NCBI GenBank assembly: GCA_030268105.1
Contig: BSDZ01000026.1
Span: forward strand, 1,740,001 to 1,804,000
Reading direction: 5' to 3'
Length of the DNA: 64,000 nucleotides
From: Volvox africanus
Taxonomy: Eukaryota; Chlorophyta; Chlorophyceae; Chlamydomonadales; Volvocaceae
A model generated the notes under the pieces. The model had not been told where the DNA came from. It was given only the letters and a program-made list of their open reading frames with translations, and ran no database searches. The position numbers were made by a program, and so were the translations under genes. Positions 48,639 to 61,405 of the stretch are shown in pieces. How positions within the stretch are numbered: position 1 is the first letter of the stretch; every line of letters begins with the position of its first letter.

Positions 48639-49834
48639 GCCTGCGCGGCTGAGCAGAACGCTCATCCAGGATGCTCATCAATGTGTGGGCTCTCACGTTG
48701 CCGCAGGAAAATCTGGAGGATCTGAAGGATCTGAAGGATTGAAGGATCTTGGCTGTAAGCATGCACAAGGTCTCATGCACTGGTCTCAACCAAATCACAT
48801 CACATCACATCACATCGGGATCTGGTGGCAGAGAGATCCATCATGTTGCAGCGTGTGTGTCCTACGTCATCCGGAAAAGACAGATAGATGGTGCATGCAT
48901 GCATATGACAGAAGCACAGCTGTGGCTTGCATGGATAGCCACTACTGACAGTTCAACCAGGTGCATCAACCAGACGGCGCATGCGTGATGTTCTTTTGAC
49001 CTTCCGATGGTTTGCTTGTAGTATCTACACGTCTGCACCATCAAGCGGGATGGCTAGCAAGTGGCACATGTGGCTAGCTAGATTTGTGCCGGCAGCTAGA
49101 CTGGTGCCGCTAGCTGGACTGGTGCCACTAGCTAGACTGGTGCCACTAGCTAGACTGGTGCCACTAGCTAGACTTGTGCCGCTAGCTAGATTTGTGCCTC
49201 CAGCTAGACTTGTGCCGCCAGCTAGACTTGTGGGGCCAGCTAGACTGGTGCCGCTAGCTAGATTTGTGCCACTAGCTAGACTTGTGACACTAGCTAGTCT
49301 TGTGCCGCTAGCTAGATTTGTGCCGCTAGCTTGACTTGTGCCTCTTGCACCTGTTGCTAGCTATCAGAGTTCGTTTCCCAAGCAATACAGGTTTGGCATG
49401 CATCCCAACCCGCCACTGCATGACTGTGTTTAAAACCATTTTTGCACCCATGCAGGTCTGCTTGATCTTGGTCGAGCGGTTGTGCTCTTTCCATGTGTGA
49501 GTCCATCCATCATCATAAGCAAGCAAGCATGCATGTATGTGCTTCATGGGGCGGCCATGATGGCATATCGCATGCATATGGCATGCCGCCCTATCTTGCG
49601 AATGAACTGACAAGCAAGCCACGCATATGAAGCAAGCAAGCCACGCACCTGCTCTTCAGCGCTGGAATTCACCATTCTTGCTTCATCTATCATTCAGGTG
49701 CGTGCGTTATGAGCAGGGGGGACAGCTGCATGGGTGGACAAACTGAATGAGAGGGGAGGGCGGTGCTCAACGATGGAGCTCTGCAGCGGAACAGGTGTGA
49801 GTGTGTGGTTGAACAGATTCTCATCCCATGATAC

Positions 49835-49906
49835 GCTCGCGTGGTGTAGTGGTTAGCACTGTGGACTCTGAATCCGCCATCCTGACTTCAAATCTCAGCG
49901 TGAGCT
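49835..49906 (+). tRNA. tRNA-Gln(CTG)-like, CATC class
   Basis: Variable loop CATC; opens the type-A unit of the 3827-bp trimer. Confidence 0.77.
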
Positions 49907-51125
49907 GCCTGCGCGGCTGAGCAGAACGCTCATCCAGGATGCTCATCAATGTGTGGGCTCTCACGTTGCCGCAGGAAAATCTGGAGGATCTGAAGGATCT
50001 GAAGGATTGAAGGATCTTGGCTGTAAGCATGCACAAGGTCTCATGCACTGGTCTCAACCAAATCACATCACATCACATCACATCACATCGGGATCTGGTG
50101 GCAGAGAGATCCATCATGTTGCAGCGTGTGTGTCCTACGTCATCCGGAAAAGACAGATAGATGGTGCATGCATGCATATGACAGAAGCACAGCTGTGGCT
50201 TGCATGGATAGCCACTACTGATAGTTCAACCAGGTGCATCAACCAGACGGCGCATGCGTGATGTTCTTTTGACCTTCCGATGGTTTGCCTGTAGTATCTA
50301 CACGTCTGCACCATCAAGCGGGCAGGCTAGCAAGTGGCACATGTGGCTAGCTAGATTTGTGCCGCCAGCTAGACTGGTGCCGCTAGCTAGACTGGTGCCA
50401 CTAGCTAGACTGGTGCCACTAGCTAGACTTGTGCTGCTAGCTAGATTTGTGCCTCCAGCTAGACTTGTGCCGCCAGCTAGACTTGTGCGGCCAGCTAGAC
50501 TGGTGCCGCCTGCTAGATTTGTGCCACTAGCTAGACTTGTGCCGCTAGCTAGACTTGTGCCGCTAGCTAGACTTGTGCCGCTAGCTAGTCTTGTGCCGCT
50601 AGCTAGATTTGTGCCGCTAGCTTGACTTGTGCCTCTTGCACCTGTTGCTAGCTATCAGAATTCGTTTCCCAAGCAATACAGGTTTGGCATGCATCCCAAC
50701 CCGCCACTGCACGACTGTGTTTTAAACCATTTTTGCACCCATGCAGGTCTGCTTGATCTTGGTCGAGCGGTTGTGCTCTTTCCATGTGTGAGTCCATCCA
50801 TCATCATAAGCAAGCAAGCATGCATGTATGTGCTTCATGGGGCGGCCATGATGGCATATCGCATGCATATGGCATGCCGCCCTATCTTGCGAATGAACTG
50901 ACAAGCAAGCCACGCATATGAAGCAAGCAAGCCACGCACCTGCTCTTCAGCGCTGGAATTCACCATTCTTGCTTCATCTATCATTCAGGTGCGTGCGTTA
51001 TGAGCAGGGGGGACAGCTGCATGGGTGGACAAACTGAATGAGAGGGGAGGGCGGTGCTCAACGATGGAGCTCTGCAGCGGAACAGGTGTGAGTGTGTGGT
51101 TGAACAGGTTCTCATCCCATGATAC

Positions 51126-51197
51126 GCTCGCGTGGTGTAGTGGTTAGCACTGTGGACTCTGAATCCGCGGACCTGACTTCAAATCTCAGCGTGAGCT
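51126..51197 (+). tRNA. tRNA-Gln(CTG)-like, GGAC class
   Basis: Variable loop GGAC; consensus body with C53. Confidence 0.77.
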
Positions 51198-52393
51198 GCC
51201 TGCGCGGCTGAGCAGAACGCTCATCCAGGATGCTCATCAATGTGTGGGCTCTCACGTTGCCGCAGGAAAATCTGGAGGATCTGAAGGATCTGAAGGATTG
51301 AAGGATCTTGGCTGTAAGCATGCACAAGGTCTCATGCACTGGTCTCAACCAAATCACATCACATCACATCACATCGGGATCTGGTGGCAGAGAGATCCAT
51401 CATGTTGCAGCGTGTGTGTCCTACGTCATCCGGAAAAGACAGATAGATGGTGCATGCATGCATATGACAGAAGCACAGCTGTGGCTTGCATGGATAGCCA
51501 CTACTGACAGTTCAACCAGGTGCATCAACCAGACGGCGCATGCGTGATGTTCTTTTGACCTTCCGATGGTTTGCTTGTAGTATCTACACGTCTGCACCAT
51601 CAAGCGGGATGGCTAGCAAGTGGCACATGTGGCTAGCTAGATTTGTGCCGCCAGCTAGACTGGTGCCGCTAGCTGGACTGGTGCCACTAGCTAGACTGGT
51701 GCCACTAGCTAGACTGGTGCCACTAGCTAGACTTGTGCCGCTAGCTAGATTTGTGCCTCCAGCTAGACTTGTGCCGCCAGCTAGACTTGTGGGGCCAGCT
51801 AGACTGGTGCCGCTAGCTAGATTTGTGCCACTAGCTAGACTTGTCCTGCTAGCTAGTCTTGTGCCGCTAGCTAGATTTGTGCCGCTAGCTTGACTTGTGC
51901 CTCTTGCACCTATTGCTAGCTATCAGAATTCGTTTCCCAAGCAATACAGGTTTGGCATGCATCCCAACCCGCCACTGCACGACTGTGTTTAAAACCATTT
52001 TTGCACCCATGCAGGTCTGCTTGATCTTGGTCGAGCGGTTGTGCTCTTTCCATGTGTGAGTCCATCCATCATCATAAGCAAGCAAGCATGCATGTATGTG
52101 CTTCATGGGGCGGCCATGATGGCATATCGCATGCATATGGCATGCCGCCCTATCTTGCGAATGAACTGACAAGCAAGCCACGCATATGAAGCAAGCAAGC
52201 CACGCACCTGCTCTTCAGCGCTGGAATTCACCATTCTTGCTTCATCTATCATTCAGGTGCGTGCGTTATGAGCAGGGGGGACAGCTGCATGGGTGGACAA
52301 ACTGAATGAGAGGGGAGGGCGGTGCTCAACGATGGAGCTCTGCAGCCGAACAGGTGTGAGTGTGTGGTTGAACAGGTTCTCATCCCATGATAC

Positions 52394-52465
52394 GCTCGCG
52401 TGGTGTAGTGGTTAGCACTGTGGACTCTGAATCCGCGGACCTGACTTCAAATCTCAGCGTGAGCT
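52394..52465 (+). tRNA. tRNA-Gln(CTG)-like, GGAC class
   Basis: Variable loop GGAC; upstream GCAGCCGAACAGG is a private change (usually GCAGCGGAACAGG). Confidence 0.77.
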
Positions 52466-53661
52466 GCCTGCGCGGCTGAGCAGAACGCTCATCCAGGATG
52501 CTCATCAATGTGTGGGCTCTCACGTTGCCGCAGGAAAATCTGGAGGATCTGAAGGATCTGAAGGATTGAAGGATCTTGGCTGTAAGCATGCACAAGGTCT
52601 CATGCACTGGTCTCAACCAAATCACATCACATCACATCACATCGGGATCTGGTGGCAGAGAGATCCATCATGTTGCAGCGTGTGTGTCCTACGTCATCCG
52701 GAAAAGACAGATAGATGGTGCATGCATGCATATGACAGAAGCACAGCTGTGGCTTGCATGGATAGCCACTACTGACAGTTCAACCAGGTGCATCAACCAG
52801 ACGGCGCATGCGTGATGTTCTTTTGACCTTCCGATGGTTTGCTTGTAGTATCTACACGTCTGCACCATCAAGCGGGATGGCTAGCAAGTGGCACATGTGG
52901 CTAGCTAGATTTGTGCCGGCAGCTAGACTGGTGCCGCTAGCTGGACTGGTGCCACTAGCTAGACTGGTGCCACTAGCTAGACTGGTGCCACTAGCTAGAC
53001 TTGTGCCGCTAGCTAGATTTGTGCCTCCAGCTAGACTTGTGCCGCCAGCTAGACTTGTGGGGCCAGCTAGACTGGTGCCGCTAGCTAGATTTGTGCCACT
53101 AGCTAGACTTGTGACACTAGCTAGTCTTGTGCCGCTAGCTAGATTTGTGCCGCTAGCTTGACTTGTGCCTCTTGCACCTGTTGCTAGCTATCAGAGTTCG
53201 TTTCCCAAGCAATACAGGTTTGGCATGCATCCCAACCCGCCACTGCATGACTGTGTTTAAAACCATTTTTGCACCCATGCAGGTCTGCTTGATCTTGGTC
53301 GAGCGGTTGTGCTCTTTCCATGTGTGAGTCCATCCATCATCATAAGCAAGCAAGCATGCATGTATGTGCTTCATGGGGCGGCCATGATGGCATATCGCAT
53401 GCATATGGCATGCCGCCCTATCTTGCGAATGAACTGACAAGCAAGCCACGCATATGAAGCAAGCAAGCCACGCACCTGCTCTTCAGCGCTGGAATTCACC
53501 ATTCTTGCTTCATCTATCATTCAGGTGCGTGCGTTATGAGCAGGGGGGACAGCTGCATGGGTGGACAAACTGAATGAGAGGGGAGGGCGGTGCTCAACGA
53601 TGGAGCTCTGCAGCGGAACAGGTGTGAGTGTGTGGTTGAACAGATTCTCATCCCATGATAC

Positions 53662-53733
53662 GCTCGCGTGGTGTAGTGGTTAGCACTGTGGACTCTGAAT
53701 CCGCCATCCTGACTTCAAATCTCAGCGTGAGCT
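53662..53733 (+). tRNA. tRNA-Gln(CTG)-like, CATC class
   Basis: Variable loop CATC; trimer partner of 49835. Confidence 0.77.
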
Positions 53734-54952
53734 GCCTGCGCGGCTGAGCAGAACGCTCATCCAGGATGCTCATCAATGTGTGGGCTCTCACGTTGCCGCA
53801 GGAAAATCTGGAGGATCTGAAGGATCTGAAGGATTGAAGGATCTTGGCTGTAAGCATGCACAAGGTCTCATGCACTGGTCTCAACCAAATCACATCACAT
53901 CACATCACATCACATCGGGATCTGGTGGCAGAGAGATCCATCATGTTGCAGCGTGTGTGTCCTACGTCATCCGGAAAAGACAGATAGATGGTGCATGCAT
54001 GCATATGACAGAAGCACAGCTGTGGCTTGCATGGATAGCCACTACTGATAGTTCAACCAGGTGCATCAACCAGACGGCGCATGCGTGATGTTCTTTTGAC
54101 CTTCCGATGGTTTGCCTGTAGTATCTACACGTCTGCACCATCAAGCGGGCAGGCTAGCAAGTGGCACATGTGGCTAGCTAGATTTGTGCCGCCAGCTAGA
54201 CTGGTGCCGCTAGCTAGACTGGTGCCACTAGCTAGACTGGTGCCACTAGCTAGACTTGTGCTGCTAGCTAGATTTGTGCCTCCAGCTAGACTTGTGCCGC
54301 CAGCTAGACTTGTGCGGCCAGCTAGACTGGTGCCGCCTGCTAGATTTGTGCCACTAGCTAGACTTGTGCCGCTAGCTAGACTTGTGCCGCTAGCTAGACT
54401 TGTGCCGCTAGCTAGTCTTGTGCCGCTAGCTAGATTTGTGCCGCTAGCTTGACTTGTGCCTCTTGCACCTGTTGCTAGCTATCAGAATTCGTTTCCCAAG
54501 CAATACAGGTTTGGCATGCATCCCAACCCGCCACTGCACGACTGTGTTTTAAACCATTTTTGCACCCATGCAGGTCTGCTTGATCTTGGTCGAGCGGTTG
54601 TGCTCTTTCCATGTGTGAGTCCATCCATCATCATAAGCAAGCAAGCATGCATGTATGTGCTTCATGGGGCGGCCATGATGGCATATCGCATGCATATGGC
54701 ATGCCGCCCTATCTTGCGAATGAACTGACAAGCAAGCCACGCATATGAAGCAAGCAAGCCACGCACCTGCTCTTCAGCGCTGGAATTCACCATTCTTGCT
54801 TCATCTATCATTCAGGTGCGTGCGTTATGAGCAGGGGGGACAGCTGCATGGGTGGACAAACTGAATGAGAGGGGAGGGCGGTGCTCAACGATGGAGCTCT
54901 GCAGCGGAACAGGTGTGAGTGTGTGGTTGAACAGGTTCTCATCCCATGATAC

Positions 54953-55024
54953 GCTCGCGTGGTGTAGTGGTTAGCACTGTGGACTCTGAATCCGCGGACC
55001 TGACTTCAAATCTCAGCGTGAGCT
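54953..55024 (+). tRNA. tRNA-Gln(CTG)-like, GGAC class
   Basis: Variable loop GGAC; trimer partner of 51126. Confidence 0.77.
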
Positions 55025-56220
55025 GCCTGCGCGGCTGAGCAGAACGCTCATCCAGGATGCTCATCAATGTGTGGGCTCTCACGTTGCCGCAGGAAAATCT
55101 GGAGGATCTGAAGGATCTGAAGGATTGAAGGATCTTGGCTGTAAGCATGCACAAGGTCTCATGCACTGGTCTCAACCAAATCACATCACATCACATCACA
55201 TCGGGATCTGGTGGCAGAGAGATCCATCATGTTGCAGCGTGTGTGTCCTACGTCATCCGGAAAAGACAGATAGATGGTGCATGCATGCATATGACAGAAG
55301 CACAGCTGTGGCTTGCATGGATAGCCACTACTGACAGTTCAACCAGGTGCATCAACCAGACGGCGCATGCGTGATGTTCTTTTGACCTTCCGATGGTTTG
55401 CTTGTAGTATCTACACGTCTGCACCATCAAGCGGGATGGCTAGCAAGTGGCACATGTGGCTAGCTAGATTTGTGCCGCCAGCTAGACTGGTGCCGCTAGC
55501 TGGACTGGTGCCACTAGCTAGACTGGTGCCACTAGCTAGACTGGTGCCACTAGCTAGACTTGTGCCGCTAGCTAGATTTGTGCCTCCAGCTAGACTTGTG
55601 CCGCCAGCTAGACTTGTGGGGCCAGCTAGACTGGTGCCGCTAGCTAGATTTGTGCCACTAGCTAGACTTGTCCTGCTAGCTAGTCTTGTGCCGCTAGCTA
55701 GATTTGTGCCGCTAGCTTGACTTGTGCCTCTTGCACCTATTGCTAGCTATCAGAATTCGTTTCCCAAGCAATACAGGTTTGGCATGCATCCCAACCCGCC
55801 ACTGCACGACTGTGTTTAAAACCATTTTTGCACCCATGCAGGTCTGCTTGATCTTGGTCGAGCGGTTGTGCTCTTTCCATGTGTGAGTCCATCCATCATC
55901 ATAAGCAAGCAAGCATGCATGTATGTGCTTCATGGGGCGGCCATGATGGCATATCGCATGCATATGGCATGCCGCCCTATCTTGCGAATGAACTGACAAG
56001 CAAGCCACGCATATGAAGCAAGCAAGCCACGCACCTGCTCTTCAGCGCTGGAATTCACCATTCTTGCTTCATCTATCATTCAGGTGCGTGCGTTATGAGC
56101 AGGGGGGACAGCTGCATGGGTGGACAAACTGAATGAGAGGGGAGGGCGGTGCTCAACGATGGAGCTCTGCAGCGGAACAGGTGTGAGTGTGTGGTTGAAC
56201 AGGTTCTCATCCCATGATAC

Positions 56221-56292
56221 GCTCGCGTGGTGTAGTGGTTAGCACTGTGGACTCTGAATCCGCGGACCTGACTTCAAATCTCAGCGTGAGCT
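56221..56292 (+). tRNA. tRNA-Gln(CTG)-like, GGAC class
   Basis: Variable loop GGAC; trimer partner of 52394. Confidence 0.77.
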
Positions 56293-57488
56293 GCCTGCGC
56301 GGCTGAGCAGAACGCTCATCCAGGATGCTCATCAATGTGTGGGCTCTCACGTTGCCGCAGGAAAATCTGGAGGATCTGAAGGATCTGAAGGATTGAAGGA
56401 TCTTGGCTGTAAGCATGCACAAGGTCTCATGCACTGGTCTCAACCAAATCACATCACATCACATCACATCGGGATCTGGTGGCAGAGAGATCCATCATGT
56501 TGCAGCGTGTGTGTCCTACGTCATCCGGAAAAGACAGATAGATGGTGCATGCATGCATATGACAGAAGCACAGCTGTGGCTTGCATGGATAGCCACTACT
56601 GACAGTTCAACCAGGTGCATCAACCAGACGGCGCATGCGTGATGTTCTTTTGACCTTCCGATGGTTTGCTTGTAGTATCTACACGTCTGCACCATCAAGC
56701 GGGATGGCTAGCAAGTGGCACATGTGGCTAGCTAGATTTGTGCCGGCAGCTAGACTGGTGCCGCTAGCTGGACTGGTGCCACTAGCTAGACTGGTGCCAC
56801 TAGCTAGACTGGTGCCACTAGCTAGACTTGTGCCGCTAGCTAGATTTGTGCCTCCAGCTAGACTTGTGCCGCCAGCTAGACTTGTGGGGCCAGCTAGACT
56901 GGTGCCGCTAGCTAGATTTGTGCCACTAGCTAGACTTGTGACACTAGCTAGTCTTGTGCCGCTAGCTAGATTTGTGCCGCTAGCTTGACTTGTGCCTCTT
57001 GCACCTGTTGCTAGCTATCAGAGTTCGTTTCCCAAGCAATACAGGTTTGGCATGCATCCCAACCCGCCACTGCATGACTGTGTTTAAAACCATTTTTGCA
57101 CCCATGCAGGTCTGCTTGATCTTGGTCGAGCGGTTGTGCTCTTTCCATGTGTGAGTCCATCCATCATCATAAGCAAGCAAGCATGCATGTATGTGCTTCA
57201 TGGGGCGGCCATGATGGCATATCGCATGCATATGGCATGCCGCCCTATCTTGCGAATGAACTGACAAGCAAGCCACGCATATGAAGCAAGCAAGCCACGC
57301 ACCTGCTCTTCAGCGCTGGAATTCACCATTCTTGCTTCATCTATCATTCAGGTGCGTGCGTTATGAGCAGGGGGGACAGCTGCATGGGTGGACAAACTGA
57401 ATGAGAGGGGAGGGCGGTGCTCAACGATGGAGCTCTGCAGCGGAACAGGTGTGAGTGTGTGGTTGAACAGATTCTCATCCCATGATAC

Positions 57489-57560
57489 GCTCGCGTGGTG
57501 TAGTGGTTAGCACTGTGGACTCTGAATCCGCGGACCTGACTTCAAATCTCAGCGTGAGCT
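57489..57560 (+). tRNA. tRNA-Gln(CTG)-like, GGAC class in a CATC background
   Basis: Variable loop GGAC, although its trimer partners at 49835 and 53662 have CATC and all three share GATAGTTCAACC and (CACAT)5 downstream. Confidence 0.77.
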
Positions 57561-58779
57561 GCCTGCGCGGCTGAGCAGAACGCTCATCCAGGATGCTCAT
57601 CAATGTGTGGGCTCTCACGTTGCCGCAGGAAAATCTGGAGGATCTGAAGGATCTGAAGGATTGAAGGATCTTGGCTGTAAGCATGCACAAGGTCTCATGC
57701 ACTGGTCTCAACCAAATCACATCACATCACATCACATCACATCGGGATCTGGTGGCAGAGAGATCCATCATGTTGCAGCGTGTGTGTCCTACGTCATCCG
57801 GAAAAGACAGATAGATGGTGCATGCATGCATATGACAGAAGCACAGCTGTGGCTTGCATGGATAGCCACTACTGATAGTTCAACCAGGTGCATCAACCAG
57901 ACGGCGCATGCGTGATGTTCTTTTGACCTTCCGATGGTTTGCCTGTAGTATCTACACGTCTGCACCATCAAGCGGGCAGGCTAGCAAGTGGCACATGTGG
58001 CTAGCTAGATTTGTGCCGCCAGCTAGACTGGTGCCGCTAGCTAGACTGGTGCCACTAGCTAGACTGGTGCCACTAGCTAGACTTGTGCTGCTAGCTAGAT
58101 TTGTGCCTCCAGCTAGACTTGTGCCGCCAGCTAGACTTGTGCGGCCAGCTAGACTGGTGCCGCCTGCTAGATTTGTGCCACTAGCTAGACTTGTGCCGCT
58201 AGCTAGACTTGTGCCGCTAGCTAGACTTGTGCCGCTAGCTAGTCTTGTGCCGCTAGCTAGATTTGTGCCGCTAGCTTGACTTGTGCCTCTTGCACCTGTT
58301 GCTAGCTATCAGAATTCGTTTCCCAAGCAATACAGGTTTGGCATGCATCCCAACCCGCCACTGCACGACTGTGTTTAAAACCATTTTTGCACCCATGCAG
58401 GTCTGCTTGATCTTGGTCGAGCGGTTGTGCTCTTTCCATGTGTGAGTCCATCCATCATCATAAGCAAGCAAGCATGCATGTATGTGCTTCACGGGGCGGC
58501 CATGATGGCATATCGCATGCATATGGCATGCCGCCCTATCTTGCGAATGAACTGACAAGCAAGCCACGCATATGAAGCAAGCAAGCCACGCACCTGCTCT
58601 TCAGCGCTGGAATTCACCATTCTTGCTTCATCTATCATTCAGGTGCGTGCGTTATGAGCAGGGGGGACAGCTGCATGGGTGGACAAACTGAATGAGAGGG
58701 GAGGGCGGTGCTCAACGATGGAGCTCTGCAGCGGAACAGGTGTGAGTGTGTGGTTGAACAGATTCTCATCCCATGATAC

Positions 58780-58851
58780 GCTCGCGTGGTGTAATGGTTA
58801 GCACTGTGGACTCTGAATCCCCCATCCTGACTTCAAATCTCAGCGTGAGCT
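58780..58851 (+). tRNA. tRNA-Gln(CTG)-like, A15 and C42 variant
   Basis: Same A15, C42 and CATC combination as 41883; identifies this as the uninserted sibling of the copia-bearing unit. Confidence 0.75.
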
Positions 58852-58954
58852 GCCTGCGCGGCTGAGCAGAACGCTCATCCAGGATGCTCATCAATGTGTG
58901 GGCTCTCACGTTGCCGCAGGAAAATCTGGAGGATCTGAAGGATCTGAAGGATTG

Positions 58955-58959
58955 AAGGA
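58955..58959. other. Unoccupied paralogous copia target site
   Basis: AAGGA within GATTGAAGGATCTTGG, 103 bp after the end of the tRNA at 58780. That tRNA shares the A15/C42/CATC haplotype with the copia-bearing unit, so this is the closest pre-insertion allele in the window. Confidence 0.8.
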
Positions 58960-60047
58960 TCTTGGCTGTAAGCATGCACAAGGTCTCATGCACTGGTCTC
59001 AACCAAATCACATCACATCACATCACATCGGGATCTGGTGGCAGAGAGATCCATCATGTTGCAGCGTGTGTGTCCTACGTCATCCGGAAAAGACAGATAG
59101 ATGGTGCATGCATGCATATGACAGAAGCACAGCTGTGGCTTGCATGGATAGCCACTACTGACAGTTCAACCAGGTGCATCAACCAGACGGCGCATGCGTG
59201 ATGTTCTTTTGACCTTCCGATGGTTTGCTTGTCGTATCTACACGTCTGCACCATCAAGCGGGATGGCTAGCAAGTGGCACATGTGGCTAGCTAGATTTGT
59301 GCCGCCAGCTAGACTGGTGCCGCTAGCTGGACTGGTGCCACTAGCTAGACTGGTGCCACTAGCTAGACTGGTGCCACTAGCTAGACTTGTGCCGCTAGCT
59401 AGATTTGTGCCTCCAGCTAGACTTGTGCCGCCAGCTAGACTTGTGGGGCCAGCTAGACTGGTGCCGCTAGCTAGATTTGTGCCACTAGCTAGACTTGTGC
59501 CACTAGCTAGTCTTGTGCCGCTAGCTAGATTTGTGCCGCTAGCTTGACTTGTGCCTCTTGCACCTGTTGCTAGCTATCAGAGTTCGTTTCCCAAGCAATA
59601 CAGGTTTGGCATGCATCCCAACCCGCCACTGCACGACTGTGTTTAAAACCATTTTTGCACCCATGCAGGTCTGCTTGATCTTGGTCGAGCGGTTGTGCTC
59701 TTTCCATGTGTGAGTCCATCCATCATCATAAGCAAGCAAGCATGCATGTATGTGCTTCATGGGGCGGCCATGATGGCATATCGCATGCATATGGCATGCC
59801 GCCCTATCTTGCGAATGAACTGACAAGCAAGCCACGCATATGAAGCAAGCAAGCCACGCACCTGCTCTTCAGCGCTGGAATTCACCATTCTTGCTTCATC
59901 TATCATTCAGGTGCGTGCGTTATGAGCAGGGGGGACAGCTGCATGGGTGGACAAACTGAATGAGAGGGGAGGGCGGTGCTCAACGATGGAGCTCTGCAGC
60001 GGAACAGGTGTGAGTGTGTGGTTGAACAGGTTCTCATCCCATGATAC

Positions 60048-60119
60048 GCTCGCGTGGTGTAGTGGTTAGCACTGTGGACTCTGAATCCGCGGACCTGACT
60101 TCAAATCTCAGCGTGAGCT
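60048..60119 (+). tRNA. tRNA-Gln(CTG)-like, GGAC class
   Basis: Variable loop GGAC; segmental paralogue of 46121. Confidence 0.77.
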
Positions 60120-61333
60120 GCCTGCGCGGCTGAGCAGAACGCTCATCCAGGATGCTCATCAATGTGTGGGCTCTCACGTTGCCGCAGGAAAATCTGGAGG
60201 ATCTGAAGGATCTGAAGGATTGAAGGATCTTGGCTGTAAGCATGCACAAGGTCTCATGCACTGGTCTCAACCAAATCACATCACATCACATCACATCGGG
60301 ATCTGGTGGCAGAGAGATCCATCATGTTGCAGCGTGTGTGTCCTACGTCATCCGGAAAAGACAGATAGATGGTGCATGCATGCATATGACAGAAGCACAG
60401 CTGTGGCTTGCATGGATAGCCACTACTGACAGTTCAACCAGGTGCATCAACCAGACGGCGCATGCGTGATGTTCTTTTGACCTTCCGATGGTTTGCTTGT
60501 AGTATCTACACGTCTGCACCATCAAGCGTGCAGGCTAGCAAGTGGCACATGTGGCTAGCTAGATTTGTGCCGCCAGCTAGACTGGTGCCGCTAGCTGGAC
60601 TGGTGCCACTAGCTAGACTGGTGCCACTAGCTAGACTGGTGCCACTAGCTAGACTGGTGCCACTAGCTAGACTTGTGCCGCTAGCTAGATTTGTGCCTCC
60701 AGCTAGACTTGTGCCGCCAGCTAGACTTGTGGGGCCAGCTAGACTGGTGCCGCTAGCTAGATTTGTGCCACTAGCTAGACTTGTGCTGCTAGCTAGTCTT
60801 GTGCCGCTAGCTAGATTTGTGCAGCTAGCTTGACTTGTGCCTCTTGCACCTGTTGCTAGCTATCAGAATTCGTTTCCCAAGCAATACAGGTTTGGCATGC
60901 ATCCCAACCCGCCACTGCACGACTGTGTTTAAAACCATTTTTGCACCCATGCAGGTCTGCTTGATCTTGGTCGAGCGGTTGTGCTCTTTCCATGTGTGAG
61001 TCCATCCATCATCATAAGCAAGCAAGCATGCATGTATGTGCTTCATGGGGCGGCCATGATGGCATATCGCATGCATATGGCATGCCGCCCTATCTTGCGA
61101 ATGAACTGACAAGCAAGCCACGCATATGAAGCAAGCAAGCCACGCACCTGCTCTTCAGCGCTGGAATTCACCATTCTTGCTTCATCTATCATTCAGGTGC
61201 GTGCGTTATGAGCAGGGGGGACAGCTGCATGGGTGGACAAACTGAATGAGAGGGGAGGGCGGTGCTCAACGATGGAGCTCTGCAGCGGAACAGGTGTGAG
61301 TGTGTGGTTGAACAGGTTCTCATCCCATGATAC

Positions 61334-61405
61334 GCTCGCGTGGTGTAGTGGTTAGCACTGTGGACTCTGAATCCGCGGACCTGACTTCAAATCTCAGCGT
61401 GAGCT
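61334..61405 (+). tRNA. tRNA-Gln(CTG)-like, GGAC class
   Basis: Variable loop GGAC; segmental paralogue of 47407. Confidence 0.77.

Larger units (their letters stand above)
47914..58279. repeat. Higher-order repeat: 3827-bp trimer, three copies (first one contracted)
   Basis: Three block types repeat in order. Type B ends with GTCCTG (47914 contracted, 51633, 55460). Type C has GTGCCGGCA and GTGACAC copies (49074, 52901, 56728). Type A has the CCGCCTGCTAG copy (50347, 54174, 58001). Types C and A recur at exactly +3827. Type A units also share GATAGTTCAACC and (CACAT)5. An earlier B-C-A set sits at 38365, 39651 and 40924. Confidence 0.9.
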
